A DNA stretch of 5,596 nucleotides from Nitrososphaerales archaeon TH5895 (GTDB taxonomy: Archaea > Thermoproteota > Nitrososphaeria > Nitrososphaerales > Nitrososphaeraceae), in NCBI GenBank assembly GCA_014523695.1, contig JAATVS010000247.1:1-5596 (forward strand). The letters run 5' to 3'. The notes under the pieces were generated by a model. It made no database searches and had not been told where the DNA came from. It saw only the letters and a list, made by a program, of their open reading frames with translations. A program made the position numbers and the translations under genes. How positions within the stretch are numbered: the first letter of the stretch is position 1; each line of letters begins with the position of its first letter. Shown here one piece after another: positions 1-4,805 of the stretch.

Positions 1-14
1 TACAAAGATATAAC

Positions 15-24
15 TTTTATATTA
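15..24 (+). promoter_or_regulatory. TATA box of the secreted-protein gene
   Basis: The T/A-only stretch TTTTATATTA is centred about 26 bp before the ATG at 46. This is the spacing expected between an archaeal TATA box and its transcription start, so the mRNA probably begins at or next to the start codon (leaderless). No Shine-Dalgarno-like sequence lies between the box and the start. Confidence 0.6.
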
Positions 25-45
25 TAAGATAACTTTCCGTTAGTG

Positions 46-582
46 ATGAATTCAAAGAAACAAATAACTATTGTCGCTGTAGTACTTTCCTCTTTTCTTT
101 CAATAGTAGCAACCATCTCTGGATTGACGGCCTCGGAGGCATTCGGTCAGAATAGTACGTCATCCAACCTAACACAAGTAACAGGGCAGCAAAATACTAC
201 AAATGCCACCTCTGTGTCATCCAATTTAACGCAAGCAGCAGGGCCCGGACCTATGGGTGCTCTTACACAATCAGATTTCGGAGAACTAACAGATAACTTA
301 AATTCCGCACGTGAAGCCCTGAGAGACAATGATCCTGCGGGAGCAGTAGGCGATTTAGGTTCTGCTGAGACTGAAGTAAGAGTTTTCATGACACAGCTTG
401 GAGGAGAAGATAGTCCAGGTGGGCAACAATTGTTGACGGTATTAAATAACATAAACATGGCTCAAGATTCATCAGGGAATAACGATACTCTGAAAGCATT
501 TCAAGAAATAAACACAGCAGACACAGAATTACTTAAGATAACTCAGAAACTACCAGCAGCAGATGAAGACGAAGACGATTAA
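46..582 (+). CDS. Secreted small helical protein with N-glycosylation sequons and an acidic tail
   Basis: I do not recognise the family. From the ATG at 46 the protein has 178 residues. It begins with a typical signal peptide: Lys at 4-5, a hydrophobic core at about 7-30, and small residues around ASEAFGQ where cleavage is likely. The mature N-terminus is a Ser/Thr/Asn-rich linker with five N-x-S/T sequons in about 25 residues (NST, NLT, NTT, NAT, NLT), suggesting a glycosylated extracellular segment. Residues about 73-170 look like a compact, mostly helical domain without cysteines. The tail ends in seven acidic residues (DEDEDD preceded by AAD). It is therefore probably exported and surface-exposed or periplasm-like; ligand and role are unknown. 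A GTG at 43 directly precedes the ATG and could add one residue, but the TATA spacing favours 46. It stands alone, with a terminator-like hairpin 20 bp after its stop. Confidence 0.85.
   Translation: MNSKKQITIVAVVLSSFLSIVATISGLTASEAFGQNSTSSNLTQVTGQQNTTNATSVSSNLTQAAGPGPMGALTQSDFGELTDNLNSAREALRDNDPAGAVGDLGSAETEVRVFMTQLGGEDSPGGQQLLTVLNNINMAQDSSGNNDTLKAFQEINTADTELLKITQKLPAADEDEDD
160..243 (+). repeat. Two copies of a 27-bp coding repeat in the linker
   Basis: Bases 160-186 and 217-243 encode SSNLTQVTG and SSNLTQAAG with a 57-bp (19-codon) period. The copies differ at several mostly third positions, so the duplication is old and kept in frame. It multiplies the N-glycosylation sequon of the linker that follows the signal peptide. 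Confidence 0.6.
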
Positions 583-601
583 GAAGCTCTCGTCTATTTC
601 T

Positions 602-620
602 AATTTTTCTAATAAAAATT
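602..620 (+). terminator. Hairpin and T-tract after the secreted-protein gene
   Basis: AATTTTT and AAAAATT form a perfect 7-bp inverted repeat around a 5-base loop (CTAAT), 20 bp after the stop at 582. A T-rich run at 596-608 precedes and overlaps the stem. Archaeal termination mainly depends on T-tracts, so the oligo-T is probably the active part. Confidence 0.5.
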
Positions 621-766
621 CTGACGATGACACGACAACATAATTTCAATAATGAACCATAGTTCAACTGAATCTTGACAACTTGTGAAAATGGGTTAAA
701 TCAACCGAAGAGTTGACAGAGCCTGTTACAAGTAAACATTATAACCGACATATTACTGATTAATTT

Positions 767-874
767 TCATGACTCTGTTTTTGCCGACTCAATATCTCTC
801 TGACGTTGCTGATGAAATTCGTCCCATTCTATTCTATCAATTCTAGGTTTGTATTTGTGTAATAGTCTCAGACT
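767..874 (-). pseudogene. Possible 3' remnant of a lost gene
   Basis: On the minus strand a frame of 35 codons ends at a TGA (769-767) and reads like protein, with HKYKPRIDRIEWDEF followed by a Gln/Arg-rich charged stretch. It is closed upstream by a TAG at 877-875, and two more stops lie just before that in the same frame, so no intact gene exists. I do not recognise a family. The rest of the gap from 621 to about 1000 shows no other feature I can support. This may be chance, because the open stretch is short. Confidence 0.25.
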
Positions 875-1019
875 CTATATTCATCTTGGATCTTGATTGG
901 TTGTTTCCTAGACGAATCGCTTGCTGGTAGTTATTGCTAGTTTGTGCATTACTGTGCGAGGGGTGCGAGCCCTAGAAGTGCAAATAGCATTGGATCATTA
1001 GTGTAACAACTTCTATTAA

Positions 1020-1105
1020 TGCCAGAATTGGAGTGATAGTCTGAATGAATCATACATACAAGTCATCATGTGGTGTTGCTTCCTTATCTAGACTCCATTT
1101 GTCTA
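1020..1105 (+). pseudogene. Degenerate copy A of the CxxC mini-ORF
   Basis: This stretch aligns with 2430-2528 (copy C) and 1598-1700 (copy B). Shared blocks include TGCCAGAA near the start, GAATCA, and TTGCTTCCTTATCTA followed by ACTCCATT. In the frame of copy C it reads CQNWSDSLNES, so the second cysteine of the CxxC motif is replaced by Trp. A net 4-base insertion at about 1052-1060 then breaks the frame, after which SSCGVASLSRLH can be read in the shifted frame, matching SSWEVASLSKLH of copy C. It ends shortly before the NTF2-like gene at 1133. It is a broken gene copy and no longer encodes the full peptide. Confidence 0.55.
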
Positions 1106-1132
1106 TGCATCTCATTATGATTAGTAGTAAAG

Positions 1133-1567
1133 ATGTCCGATTTTGGAAGTACTACTTCCCCCAAGGATAAATTCCATCGCTACCTAAGGAATGCCATGCA
1201 AAAGATTGAATCTTCTGTAAAAAGTGCAAAGGAAATCGTAATGGAGTATGTGCAGGCTACCGAGCGCCAAGACTTTCAATCAGCCAGAGGCTATTTGAAG
1301 GATAACGTATCGTACGTATCGCCTCTTAATTCGTTCGATAGGGCTGAACCATACCTGAAATATAATTTACACCTGTATCAGACTGGGCAGTTAGTCAAAT
1401 TCGACATCAAGAAGGAGTTCGCAGATGGCAACGATTACTGCATGCTCCACGAGTGGAATTCTCAACTTGTGTGTGTGTGGTATCATGTCGAAGATGATGG
1501 GAAAATAAGTTCGATTAAGGTGATCTTCGATCCACGAGCATTCCTCGCAGGAGCCAAGCAGAAGTAG
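1133..1567 (+). CDS. NTF2/SnoaL-like cone-fold protein
   Basis: The 144-residue product has the layout of a small NTF2-like (SnoaL-type) domain. An N-terminal helix (about 31-57, SAKEIVMEYVQATERQDF then ARGYLKDNV) is followed by a loop with SPLNSFDRAEPYLKYN and then by alternating beta-strands (about 86-132) ending in KVIFDPRAF. Such folds form a hydrophobic pocket and serve as isomerases, hydrolases, binding domains or dimerisation modules, so the fold alone does not give a function. No catalytic residue set can be assigned. There is no signal peptide, so it is probably cytoplasmic. The first 30 residues are polar and lie outside the fold; an alternative ATG at 1196 (codon 22) would remove most of them. 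A weak TATA-like stretch (CTATGCAT, about 1103-1110) sits roughly 27 bp before the chosen ATG. It is a single gene converging on the secreted-protein gene at 1719-2336. Confidence 0.8.
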   Translation: MSDFGSTTSPKDKFHRYLRNAMQKIESSVKSAKEIVMEYVQATERQDFQSARGYLKDNVSYVSPLNSFDRAEPYLKYNLHLYQTGQLVKFDIKKEFADGNDYCMLHEWNSQLVCVWYHVEDDGKISSIKVIFDPRAFLAGAKQK

Positions 1568-1597
1568 TCAAGGGTCCTAAAAAAATAGTGTAGTTAG

Positions 1598-1700
1598 TGC
1601 CAGAACATCAAGGGCAACCTGAAGGCATCAAAACAGTCATTATATGTGACGTTGCTTGCTTATCTAGTTGTCCTTCTCCTTTTTCTACTGCAGTCCTGTG
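1598..1700 (+). pseudogene. Degenerate copy B of the CxxC mini-ORF
   Basis: This matches copy C (2430-2528) over its full length: TGCCAGAAC, CAAGGGCAA, GCATCAAA, GTTGCTTGCTTATCTA and CTACTGCAGTCCT. Read in the frame of copy C it begins CQNIKGNLKASK, with Ile in place of the second motif cysteine. A net 2-base insertion near 1640-1650 shifts the frame. It then reads DVACLSSC and FSTAVL, parallel to EVASLSKL and SATAVL of copy C. A TGA replaces the Lys codon that follows. With a lost cysteine, a frameshift and a stop it is clearly decayed. It fills most of the 151-bp gap between two convergent genes. Confidence 0.55.
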
Positions 1701-1718
1701 AGACTAGCGATAGCGTTA

Positions 1719-2336
1719 TTACGGCCATTCCCAAAGTGTTAGAAAAGCCTCAGGATTTAGAGGTTCTTTATGTGTTCCTATTGCTATCATACCATTGAAT
1801 GGTGCAAACAAGCCAGTTGCATTCTCATCATACGCTGCTATCATAATTCCCTTTCCCAGGGGATTCGCAGTGTCGGACTGTATTATTTCGTAAAATGTGA
1901 ATGACGTAGTATTGCCATCATCTTCTGATAAGACAGTTTCTCTTCCATAAGAACTGAAAGACCCAGGAGATCCAGGGAGAGGAGAAATAATCGCGTAACC
2001 GTGGTTAGTCTGGTTGAAAGTCTTTCCTGTATCTGGCACTGTCATAGTACCATTTCCAACGAAGGTAACGATCGTATGTGTCTCGTTTATCGGAGTCTCA
2101 CCCGTATTTATTACTACTTCGTCCACGATCGGACGGGGTGAATAATCCAATACAAACGACGACACAGTAGTGTCGTTCTCTTCTTGAGCGAAGGAGGTGG
2201 TTGTTATTAGTGTGAGGCTAACCAATAAAATGCCACTTGTTAGCGGCGATAATCTTAGAAGAGATGCACCTACGTTGGAGCCGTCTCTACTAATCCAGGC
2301 GAGAGAGCGTCTTGGAGGCATATTTGATTTATTCAT
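1719..2336 (-). CDS. Secreted beta-rich protein with six N-glycosylation sequons
   Basis: I do not recognise the family. The 205-residue product has a long polar N-terminus with Arg 9-10, then a hydrophobic segment at about 33-48 ending in TTTSFAQ, a likely signal-peptidase site between Ala50 and Gln51. The mature part has no cysteines. It is dominated by alternating polar and hydrophobic stretches suggesting beta-strands, with conserved-looking NHGYAIISPLPGSPGSF, FTFYEI, GKGIMIAAYDENATGLFAPFNGMIAIG and a Trp-rich end (LWEWP); a small extracellular beta-barrel is plausible. N-x-S/T sequons occur at about 54, 84, 95, 108, 142 and 172. Start: ATG at 2336, with a TATA box centred 27 bp upstream; an ATG at codon 6 is the alternative. 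Arg9-Arg10 is too far from the hydrophobic core to be a convincing Tat signal. The gene diverges from the mini-ORF at 2391 and converges on the NTF2-like gene. Confidence 0.8.
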   Translation of the reverse strand: MNKSNMPPRRSLAWISRDGSNVGASLLRLSPLTSGILLVSLTLITTTSFAQEENDTTVSSFVLDYSPRPIVDEVVINTGETPINETHTIVTFVGNGTMTVPDTGKTFNQTNHGYAIISPLPGSPGSFSSYGRETVLSEDDGNTTSFTFYEIIQSDTANPLGKGIMIAAYDENATGLFAPFNGMIAIGTHKEPLNPEAFLTLWEWP

Positions 2337-2359
2337 GAACAGCAGTATCGTAAATATGC

Positions 2360-2367
2360 ATTATAAG
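2360..2367. promoter_or_regulatory. Shared near-palindromic TATA box for divergent genes
   Basis: ATTATAAG reads CTTATAAT on the other strand, so it contains a TATA-like core in both directions. Its centre (2363.5) lies 27.5 bp from the ATG of the secreted protein (2336, minus) and 27.5 bp from the TTG of the mini-ORF (2391, plus). That symmetry fits one TATA box driving two leaderless transcripts, although the plus-strand use is inferred. Confidence 0.5.
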
Positions 2368-2390
2368 TATGTAAGGGATCAAATGTATAG

Positions 2391-2555
2391 TTGATATATT
2401 CGGAGCGTGATTTATCGCGGCTCATCCAATGCCAAAACTGCAAGGACAAGCGAAATGAATCAAACAAATCGTCGTGGGAAGTAGCATCCTTATCCAAACT
2501 CCATTCATCATCGGCTACTGCTGTCCTTAAGGATGTGATTAATTTAGTGAACTGA
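2391..2555 (+). CDS. 54-residue CxxC mini-protein (copy C)
   Basis: This short frame starts at TTG, immediately after an in-frame TAG, and ends at TGA. The product has a CQNCKDK motif at 14-20 (Cys14 and Cys17), then NESNKSSWEVASLSKLHSSS (22-41) and a helical hydrophobic end, LKDVINLV (46-53). A single CxxC pair could bind a metal only as a dimer or with other ligands, or could be a redox pair; His38 is the only histidine. The TTG is 27.5 bp from the centre of a TATA box, which supports it as a real leaderless start. Two broken relatives at 1020-1105 and 1598-1700 show that this is a duplicated family and that the reading frame used here is the ancestral one. I do not know a named family. It could be a functional small regulator or just the least damaged remnant; absence of an ATG is the main concern. 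Confidence 0.4.
   Translation: MIYSERDLSRLIQCQNCKDKRNESNKSSWEVASLSKLHSSSATAVLKDVINLVN
2430..2528 (+). repeat. Copy C of the dispersed ~100-bp repeat
   Basis: The part of the mini-ORF that can be aligned with copies A (1020-1105) and B (1598-1700) runs from the TGC of Cys14 to the CTACTGCTGTCCTT block. All three copies lie on the plus strand, spaced about 580 and 830 bp apart, each in an intergenic region. Upstream of the TGC only short matches remain, such as TAGTGTA shared by copies A and B. Confidence 0.6.
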
Positions 2556-2556
2556 G

Positions 2557-3103
2557 GATCGAATCAAGATGATGAGAAGGAAATGCTTCTACGCGTACTC
2601 CATTTAACTCTATAACGGTCTCTTTGAATTCAAAAGTGACAAGTCTGTTGTCGGTAAAAACCGCTTAGACCTATGGCTAGATCTATCCCCCGGGTGACAA
2701 TGGACATCTGGCTGCCTTCTAGAGTTTTATCTCTTAGGCATAACCAAACCATATACCGCAGCATGAACTCTGATGCCTAGACCTGTAGCCTTTTTTATCC
2801 AGACATGCTTGTGATTCTGCAGTGTGTTGTATACCAGCTGCTCATAGTCGAATGGGGGATACTGTTGGCCATTCTTCTTTGGAAGGCCCATTGCATGGTT
2901 AAGGAAGTACTGTTGCTTTGGTTAAGGAAGTTGTAGAAAGGTAGGTTTCCAAGCATAAAGAGCTCCTTTGTTTGAGTACCAAACTGATGCTCATATTTGT
3001 CGAATAGCTTACCAAGATTCTGGAGCGTTATTCTTCTTCACTGAGCTCTATAAGCAGTAACACCTATTCGTACTTTGCTCTTTGGGCTATAGAAATCACA
3101 CAT
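2557..3103 (-). pseudogene. Decayed N-terminal half of a terminase-like P-loop ATPase
   Basis: Four minus-strand frames in series give one recognisable protein. 3103-2910: begins ATG, has an in-frame TGA at 3040-3038, then KLFDKYEHQFGTQTKELF and NLPFYNFLN. 2909-2772: YFLNHAMGLPKKNG, PPFDYEQLVY and WIKKATGLGI, the last resembling a Walker A loop. 2770-2666: EFMLRYMVWLCLRD and GSQMSIVTRGIDLAIGL. 2652-2557: TVIELNGVRVEAFPSHHLDS. A motor of viral DNA packaging has this order: a P-loop, then a strand ending in a (Y/F)PS motif shortly before the Walker B acidic pair. I recall similar large proteins from Nitrososphaerales genomes with KATGLGITEF at the P-loop, which fits the single base left between Ile and Glu here (a lost Thr codon). 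The Walker B and nuclease parts are absent; homology stops where the mini-ORF ends at 2555. It cannot be expressed as one protein. An ATPase of another P-loop family is the alternative. Confidence 0.65.
2891..2931. repeat. Tandem duplication with 23-bp period inside the pseudogene
   Basis: TGGTTAAGGAAGT occurs at 2896-2908 and again at 2919-2931, preceded in each case by TTGC (2891-2894 and 2913-2916). The core period of 23 bp is not a multiple of three. On the coding (minus) strand it turns FYNFLNHAMG into FYNFLNQ-plus-extra-bases before YFLNHAMG resumes in a new frame, so the duplication itself is one of the inactivating lesions. Confidence 0.65.
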
Positions 3104-3933
3104 TATTTCTTCTTGTCATGCCCATGGTTTTCTAGAGTTTGCCGAACGGCATTAGCGAATTCTTCCGGCATCCAAAATGATACATCATGATGACCAGGGA
3201 ATTCGACGGTCTCGCATTCAAGCTTAGTCGCTAAAGCATTTGATGCTTGCACATAGCACGCATCGTCACTATCTCTTCCCACTGCTACTACCACACTAAC
3301 GCTATTGTTTCTTATGGATTCAATGTCGGGTAGATACCCGGCAAAGGCTTTTAACTCGTGATTGAAAAAGAACTCCGAGTCGTCCTCGGCCCTTGCATTG
3401 AGATCGGGAGGATAGGGGGCATCAGGTACGTTTATGAGCGAAGCCATAAAGTCATTTAGGGCCGCTTGCCAATTCTCCCGCTGGCTTTTTGTGTAGATGT
3501 CATAGACAAATGAACGCCACTTATCCGCATCAGTTTCAGGCAATAGCTCAATCACTGGAGCCTCGTGGACTATAAGAAAGTCAATCACCTTCGGTATCGC
3601 GGCTGCCAGCTCGAGACCAATTATGGCACCTCCACTGCTCCCAAATACGGTAGCCTTATCGGCACCCATTGCCTTGATAATGGCAGCAGCATCCCTAGCC
3701 TGCTGGGCTACAGTCATATCTTTAGTTCGATCTCCCGAGCTGCGAGAGTTGCATCGTCTATCGTAGCAAACAACAGTGAACTGGTCAGCAAGTATCTCAG
3801 CCGCAGAGGAGTAAAATCCGGCATCACCCATTGCACCCGCAATCAAAAGCAGAAGAGGCCCCTTCCCCCTACGCTCACAATAAATCTGAGCTCCATCATT
3901 TACTACTGTCTCTATAGACAGAGTACTAGCCAT
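3103..3933 (-). CDS. Alpha/beta hydrolase-fold enzyme
   Basis: The 276-residue protein has the full layout of a single-domain alpha/beta hydrolase, close to the family's usual length. An N-terminal strand pair (IYCERRGKGPLLLLIAGAMG) supplies the oxyanion region at about 31-38. CYDRRCNSRS (56-65) is the usual YDRRG-like turn. The nucleophile elbow is GSSGG with Ser100 (98-102). A lid follows at about 130-200. VVVAVGRDSDDACY holds the probable acid (Asp221 or Asp223). FPGHHDVSFWMPEEF supplies the catalytic His, most likely His249. The substrate cannot be read from sequence; ester, lactone or peroxidase-like chemistry is possible. It has no signal peptide, so it is cytoplasmic. ATG at 3933 is 27 bp from a TATA box, with no Shine-Dalgarno sequence. 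The gene looks richer in G+C than the cupredoxin and zinc-ribbon genes, compatible with acquisition from bacteria, but I have not computed this. Its stop overlaps the first ATG of the downstream pseudogene (TAATG). Confidence 0.92.
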   Translation of the reverse strand: MASTLSIETVVNDGAQIYCERRGKGPLLLLIAGAMGDAGFYSSAAEILADQFTVVCYDRRCNSRSSGDRTKDMTVAQQARDAAAIIKAMGADKATVFGSSGGAIIGLELAAAIPKVIDFLIVHEAPVIELLPETDADKWRSFVYDIYTKSQRENWQAALNDFMASLINVPDAPYPPDLNARAEDDSEFFFNHELKAFAGYLPDIESIRNNSVSVVVAVGRDSDDACYVQASNALATKLECETVEFPGHHDVSFWMPEEFANAVRQTLENHGHDKKK

Positions 3934-3955
3934 ACCTTATGTTGACAGACAGAAA

Positions 3956-3965
3956 ATACATAAAG
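3956..3965 (-). promoter_or_regulatory. TATA box of the hydrolase gene
   Basis: On the minus strand CTTTATGTAT is centred about 27 bp before the ATG at 3933. This places transcription initiation at the start codon and supports that start over internal ones. Confidence 0.5.
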
Positions 3966-4023
3966 TTGACTCACGTTTTATGAAAACCATAAGGATGTCC
4001 TCGTAGGGTGCTACCTTACAGTA

Positions 4024-4122
4024 TCACGAACTTTCTAATTCGGAGGTTTGTGAAATGATGTCTAATAGCCTAACCTGCACGACCTTAATATCTTCATTCT
4101 GCAAGTCAAATAAGTGCAACAT
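4024..4122 (-). other. Possible 32-codon small ORF
   Basis: An ATG at 4122-4120 opens 32 codons closed by TGA at 4026-4024. The product begins MLHLFDLQNEDIKVV and ends QTSELESS, with an amphipathic, helix-like middle. I see no recognisable motif and no clear TATA box at the right distance. Only two bases separate it from the stop of the coding remnant at 4124-4277. It may be debris of the same lost gene or a small protein; chance is also possible. Confidence 0.2.
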
Positions 4123-4123
4123 C

Positions 4124-4277
4124 TTACCCTGATTTTATGATGATTTCATTACTAGATACTACTTCCGTATTATTTTCATCTTCAAAAGTTGCATTCAATA
4201 TGCTGAGAGAAATTACTTGCTCCTATATTTCCTGTGTTTATTGCAGTTTCATTGGTAGTATTGTCTATCACTACAAT
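4124..4277 (-). pseudogene. Possible frameshifted remnant of a sequon-bearing protein
   Basis: The minus strand from 4277 reads IVVIDNTTNETAINTGN and continues to SNFSQHIE, then stops. One base later, in the next frame, it continues ATFEDENNTEVVSSNEIIIK and ends at TAA (4126-4124). The join through one frameshift, the protein-like composition and the Asn/Thr-rich character resembling the secreted proteins of this window suggest a broken gene. An upstream TAA at 4280-4278 closes the first frame. No family is recognised. Confidence 0.3.
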
Positions 4278-4315
4278 TTACCTATTCATGAATGCTTATT
4301 AAACTAAGCATATTC

Positions 4316-4325
4316 AAAAATAGTA
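4316..4325 (-). terminator. T-tract after the zinc-ribbon gene
   Basis: On the minus strand, 8-17 bp after the TAG stop at 4333, the sequence reads ACTATTTTTG. A short oligo-T of this kind is a typical archaeal termination signal; there is no convincing stem. Confidence 0.3.
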
Positions 4326-4332
4326 TTAAATT

Positions 4333-4533
4333 TCAAATCCTAGTAATCTGATGACTATCTCTACTTCGACTCTTAGTTCTTAATACATGACTACAACATG
4401 GACATCTAGTCCCTTCGTACTTTATGAATAAACTACATTCGGTGCACCTTTTGAATCCCATCCTGTAACGAGATATCATGCCCCCTCCTGAAGTCAGAAA
4501 TTGATTACAAATTCCTTTACATCCAATAACCAT
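4333..4533 (-). CDS. Small multi-cysteine zinc-ribbon protein
   Basis: The 66-residue protein carries seven cysteines: a CKGIC motif at 5-9, CTEC at 30-33 and CPCC at 44-47. It has a basic tail (LRTKSRSR) at 51-58. Two of the CxxC-type knuckles (30-33 and 44-47) are the spacing of a classical zinc ribbon; the N-terminal CxxxC may add to the same site or bind separately. The pattern MVI-CKGIC, then RY-G-KRC-C, F-----G--CPCC-LRTK is one I associate with a family of very small proteins that is widespread and often multi-copy in Thaumarchaeota, function unknown; nucleic-acid binding or a transcription-related role is a guess from the fold and basic tail. The start ATG at 4533 has a TATA-like box about 24 bp upstream and a 14-bp dyad element beyond it. 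It is transcribed alone. The Gly-rich insert at 16-18 (GGG) precedes the main ribbon. Confidence 0.85.
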   Translation of the reverse strand: MVIGCKGICNQFLTSGGGMISRYRMGFKRCTECSLFIKYEGTRCPCCSHVLRTKSRSRDSHQITRI

Positions 4534-4552
4534 AACCGATCGAGACTTTCAA

Positions 4553-4562
4553 AGCATAAATC
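4553..4562 (-). promoter_or_regulatory. TATA-like box of the zinc-ribbon gene
   Basis: On the minus strand GATTTATGCT is centred 24-25 bp before the ATG at 4533. A second candidate, TGTATTTATT (about 4566-4575), lies closer to the dyad and would give a leader of roughly 10 bases. I cannot choose between them from sequence. Confidence 0.4.
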
Positions 4563-4580
4563 ATGAATAAATACATTAAG

Positions 4581-4594
4581 TAACCATGTTAATC
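4581..4594. promoter_or_regulatory. 14-bp dyad element, copy 1
   Basis: TAACCATGTTAATC contains the dyad TAAC-CAT-GTTA. The same 14 bases occur at 5361-5374. This copy lies 48 bp upstream of the zinc-ribbon start, with 6 bp between it and the upstream TATA candidate. The position just upstream of a TATA box suits an activator or repressor site. Confidence 0.4.
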
Positions 4595-4805
4595 TATTAA
4601 GAACAATTAGTATATTAAAACGGTCTAAAACCTATTTCTAAGAGCACAACAATCTAAAAAAAGCGGTCTGTGAGTGAATTGTACTCGAAAGCAAATATTT
4701 TAAAGATATCAATATGGGACAAATTCATATTGAAGGAAAATAAATTGCTGTGTTATGTGATAGTCTAGCATACTAACTATTGATTGCCACAAAGCACACA
4801 AATTA

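Noticed and set aside
955..985. T-arm-like sequence (AGGGGTGCGAGCCCT) suggesting a tRNA
   Set aside because: A 4-bp stem with a 7-base loop is present, but no matching acceptor strand, anticodon arm or D-arm could be found around it, so it is treated as chance.
940..1010. Minus-strand peptide with a hydrophobic run (MLFALLGLAPLAQ) as a signal peptide, and plus-strand CEGC as part of the mini-ORF copy A
   Set aside because: Both frames are closed within a few codons, and neither has a counterpart in copies B or C.
2305..2313. Twin arginine in the N-terminus of the secreted protein as a Tat signal
   Set aside because: The Arg pair is followed by SLAW and lies more than 20 residues before the hydrophobic core, so it does not fit the Tat motif.
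3100..3106. TAATG overlap as translational coupling of hydrolase and downstream gene
   Set aside because: The downstream frame has a TGA after 21 codons and several frame changes, so no product could be coupled.
3565..3945. 126-codon plus-strand open frame opposite the hydrolase
   Set aside because: It lies wholly antisense to a hydrolase with an intact catalytic motif set and shows no protein-like features of its own.
4595..4805. Short plus-strand frames around 4680-4770
   Set aside because: The longest has about 24 codons with no start signal or recognisable composition. The interval is otherwise AT-rich spacer.
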